Positions 7,670 through 15,588 of a DNA stretch of 64,000 nt are shown here, piece by piece (positions within the stretch are counted from its first letter, which is position 1; each line of letters starts with the position of its first letter). The stretch comes from JAJPHU01 sp035553375 (GTDB lineage: Bacteria > Planctomycetota > Planctomycetia > Gemmatales > Gemmataceae), in NCBI GenBank assembly GCA_035553375.1, contig DATNCY010000370.1, positions 1 to 64,000 of the forward strand, given 5' to 3'. The position numbers were made by a program, and so were the translations under genes. Below the pieces are notes generated by a model. It worked only from the letters and a program-made list of their open reading frames with translations, had not been told where the DNA came from and made no database searches.

Positions 7670-9574
7670 TCAGATGATGCGATAGAGCGGGCCACCCGGT
7701 ACGCCGAGCGCCTCGACGCGCCGGCTGATGGCCGAATCTTCCTCCAACGGAGGCGCATGGTGCGGTTTGATGCGTGCGTCAATCACCAGCGGCCCGGTGC
7801 AACCCCAATGCTTCTGCTGCATGAACGCGCCGATGCCATGCACATCGGCGGCGGGATTGGAGCGCGTGAACGTGACCCATAACCAGTTCTTGAGCGAGCG
7901 CGCCGTGAAATCGCTGTCATCCACCAACACCACCAGCGGGAAAGGAGTGCCTTCGCGGAGCGATGGCGTTTCCGCGAACGCCTGACAGAAACGCTCCACA
8001 TCGGCCGGCGTTTCTTGACCATGTAATCCTGGATAAGCCGGCGCTTCCACCGCGAGAACGCCCGGCAGACAAACGCGCGGTTCACGGAATCCTTGTGGCA
8101 GAGGCAGGTGGTCCGGCAAGGCGACGCCCAGCGCCCGTCGTTTCGGCCCAGCGGCGGCAAGAATTACCTTCGATCCCTCGTTCAGGGCGCCGCCCGAATA
8201 ATCGAGCGTGTCCATTGTCGTGCGCGTCTGGAAATGCAGGTCGCTGCGCCAGTCCACGCGCTCCAGCAGGTGGCGCAGAAACGCCGCGATGTCGTGAATG
8301 TCGAGCTGCGGATCGTCCTCGCGGGCCACAATGAGCAGATATTTCGCCAGCGAGAGTTGTCCTTGGCCGAGGATGGCGTTGGCACACGTCAACAGTTCTT
8401 GCGGCCGGCGCTCGCGGGCATAGGGGACATAGCGCTCGCTACCGATGGCCAAGAGTAGCGGATGAACGCCGGCCGCATCGACCGCGTGAACCGCATGCAC
8501 GCCGGGAACCACCGTCGGGATGATGTCGCCCGTCAGTTCGTGAATGAGATCGCCGAAACAGGTGTCCTCTTGCGGCGGCCGGCCCACGACGGTAAACGGC
8601 CAAATGGCACTGGGCCGATGATAGACGCGCTCAACTTGGAGGACCGGGAAATCGTGAACGAGGCTGTAATAGCCGAGATGATCGCCAAACGGTCCCTCCG
8701 GCAACAGCCGTTGTGGATCGACCTGGCCGACAATGCAGAAGTCCGCTTCGGCCGGGATTGGCAACGGTGGGACCGGCGTCCCGCCGGTCTGGGTTGGTCG
8801 GACCGGCGTCCCGCCGGTCGATTCAGGTGTCACCAAACGAATGCGCCGACCGCCGAGCGCGCCGGCGAAAGCGAGTTCGGGCAATCCTTCCGGCAGCGGC
8901 ATAACGGCCGCAAGCGCCAACGCCGGCGGCCCGCCGACGATCACGTTGACGCGCAGTGGCACGCCGCGCCGCAATGCCGCCGCGTGATGAACCCCAATGC
9001 CGCGATGAATCTGATAGTGCAGCCCCACCTCGCGATCCGGCTCATACTGGTTGCCCGATAGCTGTACGCGATACATGCCGAGGTTGGAGTGACGCCAGCC
9101 GGGTCGCTCAACGTCTTCGGTGTACACTTGCGGCAAGGTGATGAACGCGCCGCCGTCGCGTGGCCAACAGTGTAACCGCGGCAGTGCGCGGATCGTCGTC
9201 TGACCTGCGAGGATCGGCCCTTGAGTAACATGCCGAGGAAGGGTGTGTAGCAGTGTACTCGGCACATCTCGATAGCGCCACGGCTTCTTCCAGAACGCGC
9301 CGGCATCGACTTTCAACTCGACGAGATGACGGACTGCTTCCAGCGTGTCGCGGAACAGGTAGCGAATGCGTGAGGGCGTCCCGAACAGATTGCTGACCAT
9401 CGGGAAGGCGCAGCCCTTGACGCGCGCGAAAAACAAGGCCGGCCCGCCGACCTCGTACACGCGCCGTTGAATCTCGGCCATCTCCAGGTACGGGTCAATC
9501 TCTTGCTCAATGCGAACAAGTTGCCGGCTGCGTTCCAGATCGGCGACACAATCGCGGAGGTTGCGATAGCCCAT
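7670..9574 (-). CDS. UbiD-family decarboxylase
   Basis: 634 aa, somewhat long for the family. It begins MGYRNLRDCVADLE, a typical UbiD start. It contains GPALFF and SNLFGTPSRI near the N-terminus, the central prenyl-FMN region with EGPFGDHLGYYS, and the C-terminal VVLVDDSDFT and GCTGPLVIDARIKPHH. UbiD enzymes use prenylated FMN to decarboxylate aromatic acids in quinone pathways; the EGPFGDH version is common in menaquinone-type members, so a menaquinone role is the best guess. A UbiX partner is not in the window. An insertion of about 20 residues (TGGTPV repeated twice) is encoded by a tandem palindromic repeat at 8771-8819 and lies between conserved blocks, probably in a surface loop. Confidence 0.88.
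   Translation of the reverse strand: MGYRNLRDCVADLERSRQLVRIEQEIDPYLEMAEIQRRVYEVGGPALFFARVKGCAFPMVSNLFGTPSRIRYLFRDTLEAVRHLVELKVDAGAFWKKPWRYRDVPSTLLHTLPRHVTQGPILAGQTTIRALPRLHCWPRDGGAFITLPQVYTEDVERPGWRHSNLGMYRVQLSGNQYEPDREVGLHYQIHRGIGVHHAAALRRGVPLRVNVIVGGPPALALAAVMPLPEGLPELAFAGALGGRRIRLVTPESTGGTPVRPTQTGGTPVPPLPIPAEADFCIVGQVDPQRLLPEGPFGDHLGYYSLVHDFPVLQVERVYHRPSAIWPFTVVGRPPQEDTCFGDLIHELTGDIIPTVVPGVHAVHAVDAAGVHPLLLAIGSERYVPYARERRPQELLTCANAILGQGQLSLAKYLLIVAREDDPQLDIHDIAAFLRHLLERVDWRSDLHFQTRTTMDTLDYSGGALNEGSKVILAAAGPKRRALGVALPDHLPLPQGFREPRVCLPGVLAVEAPAYPGLHGQETPADVERFCQAFAETPSLREGTPFPLVVLVDDSDFTARSLKNWLWVTFTRSNPAADVHGIGAFMQQKHWGCTGPLVIDARIKPHHAPPLEEDSAISRRVEALGVPGGPLYRII
8771..8819. repeat. Tandem palindromic repeat inside the UbiD gene
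   Basis: Two identical 19-nt copies, GACCGGCGTCCCGCCGGTC, start at 8771 and 8801, giving a 30-nt period. Each copy is itself a hairpin with 7-bp arms and a GTCCC loop. On the coding strand they give TGGTPV twice, in frame, so the gene is lengthened without being broken. Confidence 0.85.
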
Positions 9575-9656
9575 GCGTTCCCCTTACGTTGCGGGAGGCG
9601 TTGTTGTCTCCCGATGCGCCGTTATTGTAGGCGCGGGGAGGAGGCGCAAATGCACA

Positions 9657-10463
9657 TCAGGGGAAAGTGGGGTTGCTGCCGTTGGCCAAGAATAGACTTG
9701 GCAACAGATCGTTCTGGATGATGCTGCTGCCATGTCCATCGCAGTACAAGACGTTGAAGACGCCGCTATGTCGTTGAATCGGGTAATGACTGCGCGGGTT
9801 GGTGGTGTCGGGCCACGGCCAGGGGCCGCGCGGATTCGCCGCGCTCGCGGCATGGCGCGAGTCGGCGCAGCCGGGGGTTTTGCCATGATCCCACACAATC
9901 AGGATATTGGAGGTTCCATTGCCGTTGGTTAGGTCCACCAAGGTCTTGCCGTTGGGCCCGCCGCTGACGTAGTTCATCCCGTAGCTGACCTGGAAGGTGG
10001 CTCCAGTGGCCGTGTCGATCCCATCGGGGCATTTGAAAATTTTCTGGTTTCCTTCAATGTAGGACCAGAGGGCGCCGGCGGGGTAGCCGCCGTTGTTGTA
10101 GGAGTTGTCGGGGTTGGGCCTGCCCTGGGCGTTAGTCGAGTTGGAGGGAGACGGACGGTTGTCATAAGGCGCCCACCAAATCTCGCCCGGCCCCGTCCAG
10201 GTGGTGGCCGAGGTGAGAGAGTAACAATTCGCGTCGTAGAGGCCAGAGGTGGTGTCGCATTGGCGATAGCGGGGGAAGGTTCCCAGCGTATCATGGTAGT
10301 TGTGGATCGCCAGGCCAATCTGTTTGAGATTGTTGGCGCACTGCATTCGACTGGCGGCCGAGCGCACCTTCTGGACGGCCGGCAACAGCAGGCCGATCAG
10401 CACGGCGATGATGGCGATGACCACGAGTAATTCAATCAAGGTGAAGGCGGAACGACGTGCCAT
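9657..10463 (-). CDS. DUF1559 pseudopilin-like protein
   Basis: 268 aa. It has a type IV prepilin-like leader, MARRSAFTLIELLVVIAIIA, cut before the Phe, followed by GLLLPAVQKVRSAASRMQC and NNLKQIGLAIHNYHD. This is the hallmark of the DUF1559 family, which is greatly expanded in planctomycetes. The C-terminus carries the H-x9-DG signature (HSGVFNVLYCDG). The product should be processed by a prepilin peptidase and displayed in a pseudopilus or cell-envelope structure. The gene stands 82 nt upstream of the UbiD gene, with no sign of a shared function. Confidence 0.93.
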   Translation of the reverse strand: MARRSAFTLIELLVVIAIIAVLIGLLLPAVQKVRSAASRMQCANNLKQIGLAIHNYHDTLGTFPRYRQCDTTSGLYDANCYSLTSATTWTGPGEIWWAPYDNRPSPSNSTNAQGRPNPDNSYNNGGYPAGALWSYIEGNQKIFKCPDGIDTATGATFQVSYGMNYVSGGPNGKTLVDLTNGNGTSNILIVWDHGKTPGCADSRHAASAANPRGPWPWPDTTNPRSHYPIQRHSGVFNVLYCDGHGSSIIQNDLLPSLFLANGSNPTFP

Positions 10464-10554
10464 GAAACCTCACGCGAACAAGAAATCGGCGGGCACCCCT
10501 CGTTCTATTCATGCAACCATGTTGATGGCAAGTCGCTCAATTCTGAGAGCCTAT

Positions 10555-10989
10555 TCACGGTTGACGGTGAATTAATCCCAGCCTTGTCCCTTCTTGCCTC
10601 ATGCGCTGCACCATATCGCCGGGCGCTGTCAATACTTTGAGCGTGTCCTCTAGGTCCAGAGTGACGACGGGCACGTCCATCCCCTGTCGCATGGCCTTGA
10701 CGACTCGGTGATTGCCGTCGATCAATAACGGCCACGACTGCCCTTGTTGGATGACCGTGGCGAAGATTACCGGCTGACCGACATCACTGTGTTCGACGTA
10801 ACCGGCATCAATGTCGATGAGCGGCCCGATCCACTGAGGAGTTGGCCGGCGCATCTCCGGCTGATATTTGCTTCGATTCTCCGCCAGCGCGATCGCCTTG
10901 TTGACATTAAAGCGCCAGGGACCGCAAGTGAAGAACTGGATGGCTCCCCCACCTGGGTGTCTACGCGGCTTCCGCTTCGGTCGTTTCAT
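10555..10989 (-). CDS. ParB/Srx-like small protein
   Basis: 144 aa from the ATG at 10989, chosen because GCGGAGA lies 6-7 nt upstream; the frame stays open to 11127 but those codons have no ribosome-binding site. The protein starts very basic (KRPKRKPRR). Later it has WPLLIDGNHRVVKAMRQG, which resembles the phosphate-binding GxHR loop of the ParB/sulfiredoxin fold. This motif is common in stand-alone ParB-like proteins that are not partition factors. There is no partner ParA. Function is unassigned. Confidence 0.65.
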   Translation of the reverse strand: MKRPKRKPRRHPGGGAIQFFTCGPWRFNVNKAIALAENRSKYQPEMRRPTPQWIGPLIDIDAGYVEHSDVGQPVIFATVIQQGQSWPLLIDGNHRVVKAMRQGMDVPVVTLDLEDTLKVLTAPGDMVQRMRQEGTRLGLIHRQP

Positions 10990-11190
10990 GTTTGTCTCCG
11001 CTTCTTTTGGGCAACCCAAGCGTGCCCTTTGTACGAAAACGCAACGCTCGTGCCGAAATTGCGCCAGTTGAGACGCCATTTTAGCCTTTTTCGCTCTCCG
11101 AATGCCTTCTGCGCAAGTCGGTATCACTTTTGCATTACCACTTATAGAGAGCAGAAATCGCCCCTCGGGTTAGGCAGAAGGAGGTGTATC

Positions 11191-11559
11191 ATGCGTTCGT
11201 TCGTGCTATCGCTGATCCTCGGTTTGGGCGCGCTCGGTTTGTCCCTGGGAAGCCCAGCGCAGGTCCGAGCTGAAAGACCCGCGTTTACCAGTGGAACCGT
11301 GCCCGTGGCTCGCTATTGGCGTGGCGGCACCCATTGGCGGGGACGCGCGTACTATCCTGGCTACGGTTATGGCTATGGCTACAACCGCGGTTACTACCCC
11401 TATGGGGGCTACAACAGGGGCTATGGCGCGTATGGCGGCTACGGCCTGTACGGCGGCTATCGTAGTTACTATCCGCGTGCCTATGGGGGTTATTATCCTT
11501 ATGGAGGCTATTCCCGTCCGTACTCCAATTTCTACTACCGGCCAGGCTTTTTCTGGTAA
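11191..11559 (+). CDS. Small secreted Gly/Tyr-rich protein
   Basis: 122 aa. The ATG at 11191 is preceded by AAGGAGGTG with 5-nt spacing, the best ribosome-binding site in the region, and is followed by a signal peptide (FVLSLILGLGALGLSLG, cleavage around QVRA). The mature part is mostly repeats of the GYGYG, YYPYGGY and RGYGAYGGYG type. Such sequences are common in exported planctomycete proteins, but no activity is known. Strong expression is suggested by the ribosome-binding site. A structural or adhesive role in the envelope is only a guess. An unusually strong hairpin follows 21 nt after the stop. Confidence 0.8.
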   Translation: MRSFVLSLILGLGALGLSLGSPAQVRAERPAFTSGTVPVARYWRGGTHWRGRAYYPGYGYGYGYNRGYYPYGGYNRGYGAYGGYGLYGGYRSYYPRAYGGYYPYGGYSRPYSNFYYRPGFFW

Positions 11560-11580
11560 GCCAGGGCGGTGTTTCGCTTT

Positions 11581-11648
11581 CGATGTAGACGTGAGGGGCG
11601 GCTTGGCGTTTCGTGCGAAACGCCAAGCCGCCCCTCACGTCTACATCG
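11581..11648. repeat. Perfect 33-bp inverted repeat with a 2-nt loop
   Basis: Arms at 11581-11613 and 11616-11648 are exactly complementary, with TG between them. It starts 21 nt after the stop of the Gly/Tyr-rich protein gene and should fold into a near-continuous hairpin as RNA or a cruciform as DNA. It is not followed by a T-run, so it may act as a transcript-end stabiliser, or be a mobile palindromic element rather than a simple terminator. Confidence 0.9.
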
Positions 11649-11791
11649 ATGAAGCGACATGCGTTTCATGCTCTCATGCTGCTACCCTGCCCCGCCATTG
11701 TCAATCGCGCCGGTAGTGCAGAGAATGGGAAAGGTGGTGTCTTCGGCCTTGTGCTTCGGCCGTCGCATCGTCCCTCTCCTTGAGGTGCCGC

Positions 11792-12781
11792 ATGACTGGG
11801 AACGTCGAGGAAATCAATGGTAGGGTGCGCGAATTGCGCACCGCTCTCGATCCGCTTTACAGCGAGATCGAGAAAGTCATCGTCGGTCAGCGCGGCATGC
11901 TCGATCGTCTGCTCGTCGGCTTGCTCACCGGCGGACACATTCTCCTTGAAGGCGTGCCGGGATTGGCCAAAACCTTGGCCGTCCGCACGCTCGCTCATGG
12001 ATTGCGTCTCAGTTTCAGTCGCATTCAGTTCACTCCCGACCTGCTGCCGGCCGATGTCGTCGGCACGCAGATTTACAACCCGCGCAGCGGCGAATTCAGC
12101 ATCAAAAAAGGTCCGGTATTCGCCAATCTCGTTCTCGCCGATGAGATCAACCGCGCCCCCGCCAAAGTGCAAAGCGCCTTGCTCGAAGCCATGCAGGAGA
12201 AGCAAGTCACCATCGGCGACAACAGTTACCTCCTTGAAGCGCCGTTCCTCGTCTTGGCCACACAGAACCCTATCGAACAGGAAGGCACCTATCCATTGCC
12301 TGAGGCGCAGGTCGATCGCTTCATGCTCAAGCTCAAGCTGACGTATCCGAGCAAAGAAGATGAATTGACCATCCTCAACCGCATGTCCGTCCTGTCGCCG
12401 AAGCTGATGATTGATGCGGTCCTTGGCCCAGCCGAATTGTTCGCCTTCCGCGACGCGCTCGATCAGATTTACGTCGATGACAAGATAAAGCGCTACATCG
12501 TCGATATTGTCCACGCCACGCGCAAGCCGGCCGACTACGGTCTCGACATCGGGCCGTACATTCAATACGGCGCTAGTCCCCGCGCCACGATCTTTCTGGC
12601 GCGCGCGGCCAAGGCGCAAGCCTTTCTCGATGGCCGCGGCTACGTCACGCCGCAGGATGTCAAGTCGATCGGCCACGATGTCTTGCGCCACCGCGTCAGC
12701 GTTACTTACGAAGCGGAAGCCGAGGACATCACCTCGGAAAGCCTGTTGCTGCGCATCTTTAATTCGTTGAAAGTGCCGTAG
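11792..12781 (+). CDS. MoxR-family AAA+ ATPase
   Basis: 329 aa from the ATG at 11792, with GAGGTG 6 nt upstream; a TTG 12 nt earlier is less likely. Walker A is GVPGLAKT at 54-61 and Walker B is LVLADEINRAP with Asp115/Glu116. The MoxR-typical QFTPDLLPADVVG, ATQNPIEQEGTYPLPEAQVDRF and the lid region are all intact. MoxR ATPases act as chaperones, usually with DUF58 and VWA-domain proteins. Those partners do not follow here; the next gene is a NUDIX hydrolase 23 nt downstream, so this is a MoxR outside its usual cluster. Confidence 0.93.
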   Translation: MTGNVEEINGRVRELRTALDPLYSEIEKVIVGQRGMLDRLLVGLLTGGHILLEGVPGLAKTLAVRTLAHGLRLSFSRIQFTPDLLPADVVGTQIYNPRSGEFSIKKGPVFANLVLADEINRAPAKVQSALLEAMQEKQVTIGDNSYLLEAPFLVLATQNPIEQEGTYPLPEAQVDRFMLKLKLTYPSKEDELTILNRMSVLSPKLMIDAVLGPAELFAFRDALDQIYVDDKIKRYIVDIVHATRKPADYGLDIGPYIQYGASPRATIFLARAAKAQAFLDGRGYVTPQDVKSIGHDVLRHRVSVTYEAEAEDITSESLLLRIFNSLKVP

Positions 12782-12804
12782 GAGGACACGTCCACGGAGG
12801 TGCT

Positions 12805-13233
12805 ATGGCCAGGAAGCAATCGGCGGGTACGTTGCTCTATCGTCGTGGCGAGGATGGGCTGGAAGTGTTGTTGGTCCATCCATCGGGTCCCTACAATCGC
12901 CATGCGCCGTGGAGTATCCCCAAGGGCATTCCGAACGAGGGCGAAACGGATCTGGAGAAAACCGCTCGCCGCGAGACGCTGGAAGAAGTCGGCATCACGG
13001 CCGGCGATCTCGTGTCTCTTGGTTTCATCGAATATAAGAAGAGCCGCAAGGACGTGTATTGCTTCGCTGGCCCTGCCCCCGTAGACGCTGCCCCTCGCCC
13101 CACGTCATGGGAAGTGGATCAGGCTCGCTTTGTCACGGTCGAGAAAGCTCGCGAACTGCTGCACCCCGATCAAGTGCCTTTTCTCGACCGCTTGCAGACT
13201 CATCTGAATCAGAGCCTATCCTCCGAGGCGTAG
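12805..13233 (+). CDS. NUDIX hydrolase
   Basis: 142 aa. The NUDIX box (G-x5-E-x7-RE-x2-EE-x-G) is complete at about residues 41-64, with RRETLEEVGI as its core. The start MARKQSAGTLLYRR and WSIPKG are typical of the AP4A-hydrolase-like subgroup that hydrolyses nucleoside diphosphates linked to another group. The true substrate cannot be told from sequence. ACGGAGGTG precedes the ATG, and the gene follows the MoxR ATPase by 23 nt, so the two are likely co-transcribed. Confidence 0.9.
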   Translation: MARKQSAGTLLYRRGEDGLEVLLVHPSGPYNRHAPWSIPKGIPNEGETDLEKTARRETLEEVGITAGDLVSLGFIEYKKSRKDVYCFAGPAPVDAAPRPTSWEVDQARFVTVEKARELLHPDQVPFLDRLQTHLNQSLSSEA

Positions 13234-13295
13234 CTGTATTCTCTCGCAGGCAATTTTGGGATTGCTCTCAAGAAGCGGTGAACTTTTCCAGCACA

Positions 13296-13497
13296 TCACG
13301 TCAGAACGCGGGAAATCCCTCCCGCCAAACGATACGTGGTCTCAAGCGGAGTCGGGATATAGATGTCGGAAGTCAAAAACAGTGCGTAATAATCCGGAGG
13401 CAACAAGCCGCGATTCAAGACCTGATGGATTTCGGCAGTCCATGAGAAATGAACAGAAGAGGCACGCATCAACACGCCCCCAATCATGAATTGGCAT
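13296..13497 (-). pseudogene. Remnant of a planctomycete MPIHDW-type (DUF4058-like) gene
   Basis: From an ATG at 13497 the sequence reads MPIHDWGRVDA in one frame and then, after a frame change, WTAEIHQVLNRGLLPPDYYAL. These are the two opening blocks of a family common in planctomycetes that begins MPIHDWTRV and continues with a GLLPPxYYAL motif. The blocks are in different frames, and nothing recognisable follows toward 13296. I read this as the frameshifted, truncated start of a lost gene in the gap between two convergent genes. Confidence 0.5.
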
Positions 13498-13534
13498 GAC
13501 GTTACCTCCGATTAACGACAAGTCCTGAATGCCA

Positions 13535-14497
13535 TCATTCTATCCGCTCGATCCGCAGCGGATTGTCGCGCAAGAACGCCTCCAGTTCCGGCCGCGTGAA
13601 CACGCCTGTCGTCGTGCCGATGGCGCGCACGCAGCTTGCTCCCACGGCGCTGCCGATACGCAAACATCCCTCCGCATCTAGGCCGCGTAGCAAACCATCG
13701 ATGTACCCCGCCGCAAAGGCGTCGCCGCCGCCGGTGCCGTCCACGAATGGCATCCGGTACGTCTCCGCTCGCAAACGTACTTCCTCCCCCACCAACACCG
13801 ATCCTCGATCGCCCCTTGTGATGATGACCGTCCGCGCTCCCATTTGATGGAAGCGTTCCGCCTGCCGCAGCGCATCCTTTTCGCCGAGAATCAACTCGGC
13901 CTCGTGGTCGTTCGGCAGAAATACATCCACATGAGACAATATCTTCCCTAGTTTCGGCAAGTAGTCGCCCGGTCCTGGCGTGACCACATCGAGTACGGTT
14001 TTCGCCCCCGCTTGCTGGGCCGCCGCGAATACCGCCATCAGTTCCTCTTCAAGCATGTTGCCCATGAGCAGATAGCCGCCCAGATACAACACGCGGCATT
14101 TACGCACGCGCTCAAACGGTATGTCGACAGCGCGGAAGTCGCCGTTGGCGCCGAAGGTGTGGATGAAACGGCGATCCTGCCCCACCACATTGACAATGAG
14201 CGTTTGGCTGGTGTCCCGGTTCGCGCTGACTTGCAACGCCGATACATCGACGTGCCGCTCGCGCAGCATATCGGCAACGACGCGACCGAACACATCGTCC
14301 CCCACCCGGCCAACCGCCGCCGCCGACACACCAAGTTTGACCAGATCCACCGCGACGTTGGCGGCGCAGCCGCCGATGGTCAACAGCAACTGCTCGGCCA
14401 GCACCAGCTCGCCGGCAGCCGGAAGATGCGAAATCGGCGAACTAACGTGATCGGCGACAATAATCCCGGCACACAGAACATCGGTCGGCGCAGTCAT
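13535..14497 (-). CDS. PfkB-family carbohydrate kinase
   Basis: 320 aa from the ATG at 14497, which has GGGAG 7 nt upstream; an upstream in-frame extension to 14551 is encoded by a palindromic repeat and is discarded. The N-terminal TIGGCAANVAVDLVKLG and the C-terminal DGTGGGDAFAAGYIDGLL (anion hole and catalytic Asp) are the two ribokinase/PfkB signatures. The fold phosphorylates a sugar or nucleoside hydroxyl using ATP. The exact substrate is unknown and the neighbours do not help. It is divergent from the alpha/beta hydrolase gene. Confidence 0.9.
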   Translation of the reverse strand: MTAPTDVLCAGIIVADHVSSPISHLPAAGELVLAEQLLLTIGGCAANVAVDLVKLGVSAAAVGRVGDDVFGRVVADMLRERHVDVSALQVSANRDTSQTLIVNVVGQDRRFIHTFGANGDFRAVDIPFERVRKCRVLYLGGYLLMGNMLEEELMAVFAAAQQAGAKTVLDVVTPGPGDYLPKLGKILSHVDVFLPNDHEAELILGEKDALRQAERFHQMGARTVIITRGDRGSVLVGEEVRLRAETYRMPFVDGTGGGDAFAAGYIDGLLRGLDAEGCLRIGSAVGASCVRAIGTTTGVFTRPELEAFLRDNPLRIERIE

Positions 14498-14511
14498 GAC
14501 AAACTCCCTGC

Positions 14512-14584
14512 AATGGCGAACGGCCGGCGTCAGCCGGCTGGTGCGGATCAAAAACCAGCCGGCTGACGCCGGCCGTTCGCCATT
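14512..14584. repeat. Perfect 31-bp inverted repeat, copy 1 of a two-copy element
   Basis: Arms at 14512-14542 and 14554-14584 are perfectly complementary around an 11-nt loop. The core GAACGGCCGGCGTCAGCCGG recurs, with C changed to A, at 57491-57549, where the loop is also 11 nt. It sits in the divergent gap just upstream of the PfkB ribosome-binding site and would be in its 5' leader. Confidence 0.92.
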
Positions 14585-14726
14585 TTATGACGAGACCGCG
14601 ATGCAGAATAACAGAAACCATCTGTCCCGCCAGCCTGCGCTTTCATCGATCTTGAAGGAGGTCTGGTCAGAAAAGCGCGTTTGGGTTATACCGGCGAACG
14701 GAATGGATTCGTCGGAGGTATGAACC

Positions 14727-15569
14727 GTGGCCGCATCCTGGCGAACTTGGCTGGAGCGCTTTCAGAGCCACCCTTACGCTCGCCGCCATGCCTTGGTACT
14801 CATCAACGGGCTGGCCGAGCAAGCGGAAAGTTGGTTCCGCAATCATTCGTTTTGGCGGTGTTCCTTCGACGTGCATATGCCCAATTTGCTCGTCTACGAT
14901 GGCCCCGTTCTGCACGAACGCATCGAACAGGGTCTGCCCATCAGCATCGATTACCTTGTCGAGCAATTGCATCAGTATCTCGAAACCTTCGTGCAAACGC
15001 CGCCCTATCATCTGGTCGCGGCCAGCCTCGGCGGTAAGATTGCCGTCGAATATGCCGCGCGCTATCCTGATCGTGTCAATCGCATTGTACTCCTTTGTCC
15101 CTCCGGTATGGGCGATGAAGAGCGCCTGCCGTTGGTTGCCGGAGTACGCCGCAATGATTTGCGTTCGCTGGTCGAAAGCGTTTTTTATGATACGAGTCGA
15201 ATCGATCCGGGACTGCTACCCTACTATCAACGGCAGTTTGCCAATCGTCGCTGGCGCACAGGACTGTTGCGCACCATCCGCGGCACGATGAATCACTGTG
15301 TCCGCGATCGCCTGGCCGAACTGCCTCATCCGACTCTCTTGGTGAGCGGCCTCGAAGATAAGATCGTCGATCCGAAGCAGGCGGCGGAAGCGGCCAAACG
15401 ACTGCCGCGCGGACACTATCGATCCATTCCGCGCTGCGGCCATGCTCCGCAGATCGAGAGACCGCGATTGACCAATCGCTTGGTGCTGCACTTCCTCACC
15501 AGCCCTTGCGCCACGATGGAACCGCCCTTGCGTCACCGGCTGCTGGCTGAACTGAATACCCTCCTCTGA
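14727..15569 (+). CDS. Alpha/beta hydrolase
   Basis: 280 aa from GTG at 14727 with GGAGGT 7 nt upstream. The nucleophile elbow is AASLGG with Ser100. A probable acid lies in SGLEDKIVD, and the His in RCGHAPQIERP completes the catalytic triad, the normal order for the fold. The N-terminal HALVLINGLAEQAESW replaces the more usual HGxxG oxyanion segment. The gene is 19 nt before the GH3-family gene, so the pair are probably an operon. A role in making or breaking the acyl-amide or ester handled by the GH3 enzyme is a reasonable inference, not shown. Confidence 0.85.
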   Translation: MAASWRTWLERFQSHPYARRHALVLINGLAEQAESWFRNHSFWRCSFDVHMPNLLVYDGPVLHERIEQGLPISIDYLVEQLHQYLETFVQTPPYHLVAASLGGKIAVEYAARYPDRVNRIVLLCPSGMGDEERLPLVAGVRRNDLRSLVESVFYDTSRIDPGLLPYYQRQFANRRWRTGLLRTIRGTMNHCVRDRLAELPHPTLLVSGLEDKIVDPKQAAEAAKRLPRGHYRSIPRCGHAPQIERPRLTNRLVLHFLTSPCATMEPPLRHRLLAELNTLL

Positions 15570-15588
15570 TCGCGGGGAGCATCCACAC

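Noticed and set aside
11666..12691. Long minus-strand open frame opposite MoxR
   Set aside because: Mirrors the MoxR coding sequence, whose Walker motifs leave no doubt.
13308..13325. Small hairpin GCGGGA / TCCCGC between convergent genes
   Set aside because: Only 6 bp with no T-run; too weak to call a terminator.
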